Origin: Frankiaceae bacterium | GTDB lineage: Bacteria; Actinomycetota; Actinomycetes; Mycobacteriales; SCTD01 | DNA: 9,634 nt | Direction of reading: 5' to 3' | NCBI GenBank assembly: GCA_026786045.1 | Contig: JAJAYV010000080.1 | Span: forward strand, 1 to 9,634 | Shown here: positions 6,623 through 9,634 of the stretch, piece by piece | Layout: every line of letters starts with the position of its first letter | Numbering within the stretch: position 1 is the stretch's first letter | Notes under the pieces: generated by a model | Seen by the model: only the letters and a program-made list of their open reading frames with translations | The model's database searches: none | Told to the model about the DNA's origin: nothing | Position numbers and translations under genes: made by a program

Positions 6623-8346
6623 CGGACCGTCTGCTCCAGCAGCCAGTCGCGGCGCGCCTCGAGCACCTCGACCGGTGCCGCCGCCGACGGCGGACCGGGC
6701 ACCGCCTTGCGCACCCGGCCGGGCACGACGCCGTGCGGGGCGCCGGTCCGGGCCACGAGCTGGCCGACCAGCGAGTTGATCTCGCGCCTTAGGTCGCCGG
6801 CCGCGCGCCAGGAGCGGGCGTCGGCGTCGTCGAGCGCGATCTCCCCCGGCGCGTCCTGCTCGCGGGTGGACGACGCCCGCTTGCGGTGCTCGGTGTCGCG
6901 CCGGGCCAGCAGCGCGGCGGTCTGCTCCGCCGACAGCAGCCCCGGCAGGCCGAGGAACTCCTCGTCCTCGCCGGTGAGCTCGAGCGAGGCCACCACCGCC
7001 CGCCCGCCGTGCAGCACGTGGGCGAACTCCGCCTCCGCGCCCAGCGCCTTCCACCCGTCGAGCCCCGGCTCGTCGGAGGCCTCGGCCGGCGGCAGCGGGT
7101 CGTACAGCTCGTCGCCCGGCGCGGACGGCGGCGGCAGGACGTGGTTGCGGTCGGTCTCCATCTCGGCCGCGAGCGCCAGCAGGGGTCGCACCGCCGGCAG
7201 GAAGACCGTGGCGGACTCCCCCGGCCGGCGGTTGCGGACCACGCGCCCGACGGCCTGGGCGAAGAACAGCGGGGTGCGGTACGACGTCATCCAGGCCAGG
7301 CAGGCCGCGCGCGGCACGTCGACGCCCTCGGAGATCATGCGGACGCAGACGGCGTAGCGCTCGTTGCCGTCGGTGAACCGGCTGATCTTGGACGACGCCT
7401 TGGGGTCGTCGGACAGGATCAGCGCCGGCTTGTGCCCGGTCACCCGCTTGACGATCGCGGCGTAGGCGCGGGCGTCCTCCTGGTCGCTGGCCAGGACCAG
7501 GCCGGCGGCGTCGGGCATCCCGGCCTCGCGCAGGTGCGTGAGCCGTTCGTCCATCGCGGCGATGACGTGGGGCACCCACTCGCCGCCCGGGTCGAGCGCG
7601 GTCCGCCACGCGGTCGCCTCGACGGCCTTGGTCGACTCCCCGGTCAGCGACGCGCTGATGACCTCGCCGGCGCTGTTGCGCCAGCGCGAGACGCCGGTGT
7701 AGGCGGCGAAGACGACGGGCCGGACGACGCCGTCGCGCAACGCCTCGCGGTAGCCGTAGCCGTAGTCGGCGGTGCTCGCCAGGCCGCCGTCGCCGTCCGG
7801 CTCGTAGCGGACGAACGGGATCCGCTCGTCGGGCCGGGTGCGGAACGGCGTGCCGGTCAGGCAGACCCGCCGCTTGGCGCCGTCGAAGGCGTGGGCGACC
7901 GCCTCGCCCCAGGACAGCCCGTCGCCGGCGTGGTGCACCTCGTCGAGCACGACCAGCGTGCGCTTGGCACGGGTGCGCGCCTCGTGGATCGCCGGGCGCG
8001 CGGCGACCTGGGCGTACGTGGTGACGTAGCCCTGCAGGTCGGGCCGGACCGGGCCCACGTCGTTGGGCAGCGTCGGGTCCAGGCCGATGCCGATGGAGAT
8101 CGCCGCCTCGGCCCACTGGGTCCGCAGGTGGTCGGTCGGGCAGACGATGACGACCCGGTCGACCGCCCGCGACGCGAGCAGCTCACCGGCCAGCGACAGC
8201 GCGAAGGCGGTCTTGCCGGCGCCGGGCGTCGCGGTGACCAGGAAGTCGATCGCCCCGGCGTCGCGGTAGGCCTGCAGGGCCTCGCGCTGCCAGGCGCGCA
8301 GCGGCCGGCCGGAGGGGGCCGGCGAGCTGGTCAGGGGTGCGGTCAC
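6619..8346 (-). CDS. DEAD/DEAH-box SF2 helicase (575 aa)
   Basis: This is an ATP-dependent nucleic-acid translocase with both RecA-like domains. Domain 1 has LRAWQREAL (17-25, with Q20), Walker A ATPGAGKT (K45), and the DEVH box in VLDEVHHAGD (D135-H138). It also has TGTP (164-167). Domain 2 has ISEGVDVPRA (338-347) and motif VI QAVGRVVRNR (364-373, with R368 and R371 as likely arginine fingers). After about residue 400 comes a poorly conserved, proline- and acid-rich segment. A C-terminal tail follows with REINSLVGQLVARTGAPHGV (521-540), a pattern I recall on related actinobacterial and phage helicases. No nuclease or methyltransferase domain is fused, so a restriction role is not indicated. 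The start is GTG at 8346 with a weak AGAGAG four bases upstream. The gene lies 51 bases downstream of the DUF3097 gene and may share its transcript. Whether it works on DNA or RNA is not known. Confidence 0.93.
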   Translation of the reverse strand: MTAPLTSSPAPSGRPLRAWQREALQAYRDAGAIDFLVTATPGAGKTAFALSLAGELLASRAVDRVVIVCPTDHLRTQWAEAAISIGIGLDPTLPNDVGPVRPDLQGYVTTYAQVAARPAIHEARTRAKRTLVVLDEVHHAGDGLSWGEAVAHAFDGAKRRVCLTGTPFRTRPDERIPFVRYEPDGDGGLASTADYGYGYREALRDGVVRPVVFAAYTGVSRWRNSAGEVISASLTGESTKAVEATAWRTALDPGGEWVPHVIAAMDERLTHLREAGMPDAAGLVLASDQEDARAYAAIVKRVTGHKPALILSDDPKASSKISRFTDGNERYAVCVRMISEGVDVPRAACLAWMTSYRTPLFFAQAVGRVVRNRRPGESATVFLPAVRPLLALAAEMETDRNHVLPPPSAPGDELYDPLPPAEASDEPGLDGWKALGAEAEFAHVLHGGRAVVASLELTGEDEEFLGLPGLLSAEQTAALLARRDTEHRKRASSTREQDAPGEIALDDADARSWRAAGDLRREINSLVGQLVARTGAPHGVVPGRVRKAVPGPPSAAAPVEVLEARRDWLLEQTVR

Positions 8347-8397
8347 GGAGCTCTCTGTCAGGTCGTACGAGGGGGTCGTCCAGGGCTCCGGGCCAGG

Positions 8398-9231
8398 CTA
8401 GGCGAGGGCCGAGGACACCGGCTCCGACGGCGCCGTGACGAAGTCGATGAGCATCTCGACCGAGCGCAGCAGCGGGACCTCGAGGTCGGCGTAGGAGTCG
8501 ACCGCGGCCAGCACCCGCTTCCAGCCCTCCCAGGGCTCGCCCCACCCGAGGGCCGCGCAGACGCCCTCCTTCCAGGGCTGCCCCTTGGGCACGACCGGCC
8601 AGGCCGCGATGCCCACCGCCACGGGCTTCACGGCCTGCCAGACGTCGACGTACGGGTGCCCGGTGACCAGGACGTGCGGCGAGGTGACCTGCGCGACGAC
8701 CCGGCTCTCCTTGGTGCCGGCGACCAGGTGGTCGACGAGCACGCCCAGGCGGCGGGAGGGCCCGGGCGCAAAGGTGCGCACCAGCGCCGGCAGATCATCC
8801 ACTCCGTCGAGCGGCTCGACGACGACGCCCTCGACCCGCAGGTCGTGGCCCCACACCCGCTCGACCAGCTCCGCGTCGTGCTTGCCCTCGACCCAGATCC
8901 GGCTCGCCTTCGCGACCTGCGCCCGCAGGCCCTGGACGGCGACCGAGCCCGAGGCCGTACGACGAGGGGCCGACGGCGCGGCGGCCAGCGGACGGGTGAG
9001 CGTCACGGCGACGCCCTCGAGCAGGAAGCCGGCCGGGTCGAGCGGGAAGACCCGCACCTTGCCGTGCCGGTCCTCCAGCGAGACCCGCTCCTTGTCGCAC
9101 TCCACGACCGCGCCGCAGAAGCCGGTGCCGACCTCCTCGACGACCAGCCCCGGGTCGGCCGCGGCCGTCTCGACGACCCGCCGCGGGGGCCGGGCCGTCA
9201 CGAGGGAGGCGTCGTACTGGCGGCTGCGCAT
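8398..9231 (-). CDS. DUF3097 family protein (277 aa)
   Basis: This matches the actinobacterial DUF3097 family, whose function is unknown. Recognisable blocks are VVEEVGTGFCGAVV (30-43), VSLEDRHGKVRVFPL (50-64), RIWVEGKHDAELVERVWG (111-128) and VVVEPLDGVDDL (136-147). Further blocks are LGVLVDHLVAGTKESRV (162-178), VTGHPYVDVWQAVKP (189-203), GWGEPWEGWKRVLAAVDSY (229-247), and a C-terminal LLRSVEMLIDFVT. The middle part, with E115-G116 and D119 followed about 50 residues later by D167, resembles a Toprim-type fold signature; this is an inference, not an established assignment. ATG at 9231 is the natural start, and a TACCGT box six bases upstream suggests a leaderless transcript. The gene is divergent from the hypothetical gene at 9282 and upstream of the helicase gene on the same strand. 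In other actinobacteria I recall this family near hemW, hrcA and dnaJ; those genes, if present, lie outside this window. Confidence 0.88.
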   Translation of the reverse strand: MRSRQYDASLVTARPPRRVVETAAADPGLVVEEVGTGFCGAVVECDKERVSLEDRHGKVRVFPLDPAGFLLEGVAVTLTRPLAAAPSAPRRTASGSVAVQGLRAQVAKASRIWVEGKHDAELVERVWGHDLRVEGVVVEPLDGVDDLPALVRTFAPGPSRRLGVLVDHLVAGTKESRVVAQVTSPHVLVTGHPYVDVWQAVKPVAVGIAAWPVVPKGQPWKEGVCAALGWGEPWEGWKRVLAAVDSYADLEVPLLRSVEMLIDFVTAPSEPVSSALA

Positions 9232-9237
9232 CCGACG

Positions 9238-9243
9238 ACGGTA
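9238..9243 (-). promoter_or_regulatory. Candidate -10 box for a leaderless DUF3097 transcript
   Basis: On the minus strand TACCGT (fits TANNNT) ends six bases before the ATG at 9231, so transcription would start at or next to the A of the start codon. No Shine-Dalgarno sequence is available in the short interval. No convincing -35 is visible. Leaderless genes are common in actinobacteria. Confidence 0.45.
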
Positions 9244-9267
9244 GGCCGTGGACCGCCGCCCGCCGTC

Positions 9268-9273
9268 TAGGCT
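9268..9273 (+). promoter_or_regulatory. Candidate -10 box for a leaderless transcript of the right-edge gene
   Basis: TAGGCT lies eight bases before the GTG at 9282, the distance expected when the first transcribed base is the start codon. The intervening CGCGAAGC holds no ribosome binding site. Together with the minus-strand box at 9238-9243 it forms a divergent promoter within 50 bases. Confidence 0.5.
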
Positions 9274-9281
9274 CGCGAAGC

Positions 9282-9634
9282 GTGTCGACCGCCGCCGGGA
9301 CCCCGCCGCGCAGTGCGCTGCTGGCCGCCTGGGGCAGCGCCTGGCTGGCCGGGGAGACCGGCCTGCCGGAGCTCGTCGAGCACGTCACGGCCGACGACGA
9401 CCACCACGGCGTGGTGGGCCTGGCCGTCGACGACCTGCCGCTCGAGCGGGCCGTCGCGCGGCTGCGTGCGGCCGGGGTGGTGCGGCTGCGGGTCGTGCTG
9501 CCGGCGCCCGGCGACGCGGTCGGGCTGCCCGGCCCGGGACCGTTCACGGCCGCCGCGCTCGACGCCAGCGAGGGGGTCCTCGCGCTGCGCCCTGACGGCA
9601 CCGGCACCGGCCTGGTGCCGCGGCTGGTCTCGCA
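9282..9634 (+). CDS. Conserved-looking hypothetical protein, 5' part only (117 aa visible)
   Basis: Frame 3 is open from GTG at 9282 to the window end. The product begins VSTAAGTPPRSALLAAWGSA, then WLAGETGLPELVEHVTADDD, then about 80 more residues including LRVVLPAPGDAVGLPGPGPF. The GPGPFTAAALDASEGVLAL block and compositional bias (GC at third positions) make it a good coding frame, better than the competing overlapping frames. From memory this resembles an actinobacterial hypothetical family that sits beside DUF3097 genes, but I cannot name a domain or activity. No membrane segment or signal peptide is seen in the visible part. The start is supported by a TAGGCT box eight bases upstream, implying leaderless initiation. 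The 3' end is missing. Confidence 0.72.
   Translation, partial: MSTAAGTPPRSALLAAWGSAWLAGETGLPELVEHVTADDDHHGVVGLAVDDLPLERAVARLRAAGVVRLRVVLPAPGDAVGLPGPGPFTAAALDASEGVLALRPDGTGTGLVPRLVS

Noticed and set aside
6299..8116. A minus-strand open frame of 605 codons overlapping the helicase gene in another frame
   Set aside because: It is an arginine- and alanine-rich shadow of the helicase frame, crosses the small plus-strand genes, and matches no known domain.
6619..8346. The helicase as part of a restriction-modification or phage defence island
   Set aside because: No methyltransferase, nuclease, specificity subunit, integrase or known defence gene is present, and base composition matches the neighbours.
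6886..9270. A plus-strand open frame of 794 codons antisense to the helicase and DUF3097 genes
   Set aside because: It is a low-complexity, R/G/V/D-rich translation typical of antisense frames in very GC-rich DNA. It contradicts two well-recognised proteins on the other strand and has no motif of its own.

Overview
The window is very GC-rich (visibly above 70%). Its genes are packed with short gaps, use many GTG starts, and end codons mostly in G or C. The protein families are typical of Actinomycetota: a DUF3097 protein, an acyl-CoA oxidase-like FadE, a likely M56 peptidase, and TANNNT -10 boxes placed for leaderless starts. I cannot name the genus. There are no rRNA, tRNA, CRISPR, insertion-sequence or phage structural genes. 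No gap between genes exceeds about 90 bases.

Left region (1-2184, plus strand): the 3' end of a membrane protein, probably an M56 family metallopeptidase, is followed by a complete acyl-CoA dehydrogenase/oxidase of 645 residues. That gene ends in a strong GC hairpin spanning its stop codon. The hairpin sits between it and the convergent gene to its right.

Central region (2185-6036, minus strand, transcribed right to left): a compact run encodes a YqjM/NamA-type ene reductase, a TrmH/SpoU-family RNA 2'-O-methyltransferase, and a two-domain sulfurtransferase with a mercaptopyruvate-type CGSGITA loop. These three genes overlap or almost touch. A second ene reductase, of the NemA/classical Old Yellow Enzyme type, follows after an 82-base gap. 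That gap holds a 14-base palindrome that looks like an operator. Two different Old Yellow Enzyme subclasses therefore bracket an RNA methyltransferase and a sulfurtransferase.

Right region: a divergent promoter area (6037-6126) leads into two small plus-strand genes, a two-helix membrane protein and a 92-residue protein of unknown function. The second ends in a stop codon shared, through a CTAG palindrome, with a convergent SF2 helicase (6619-8346, minus). Upstream of the helicase on the same strand is a DUF3097 protein (8398-9231). It faces a conserved-looking hypothetical gene (9282 to the end, plus strand) across only 50 bases, and both starts appear leaderless.

Most of this reads as ordinary actinobacterial chromosome. 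The parts most worth a second look are the helicase/DUF3097 pair (DUF3097 carries a possible Toprim-like signature), the leaderless divergent starts, the operator-like palindrome before the NemA-type reductase, and the tight ene reductase-methyltransferase-sulfurtransferase operon.
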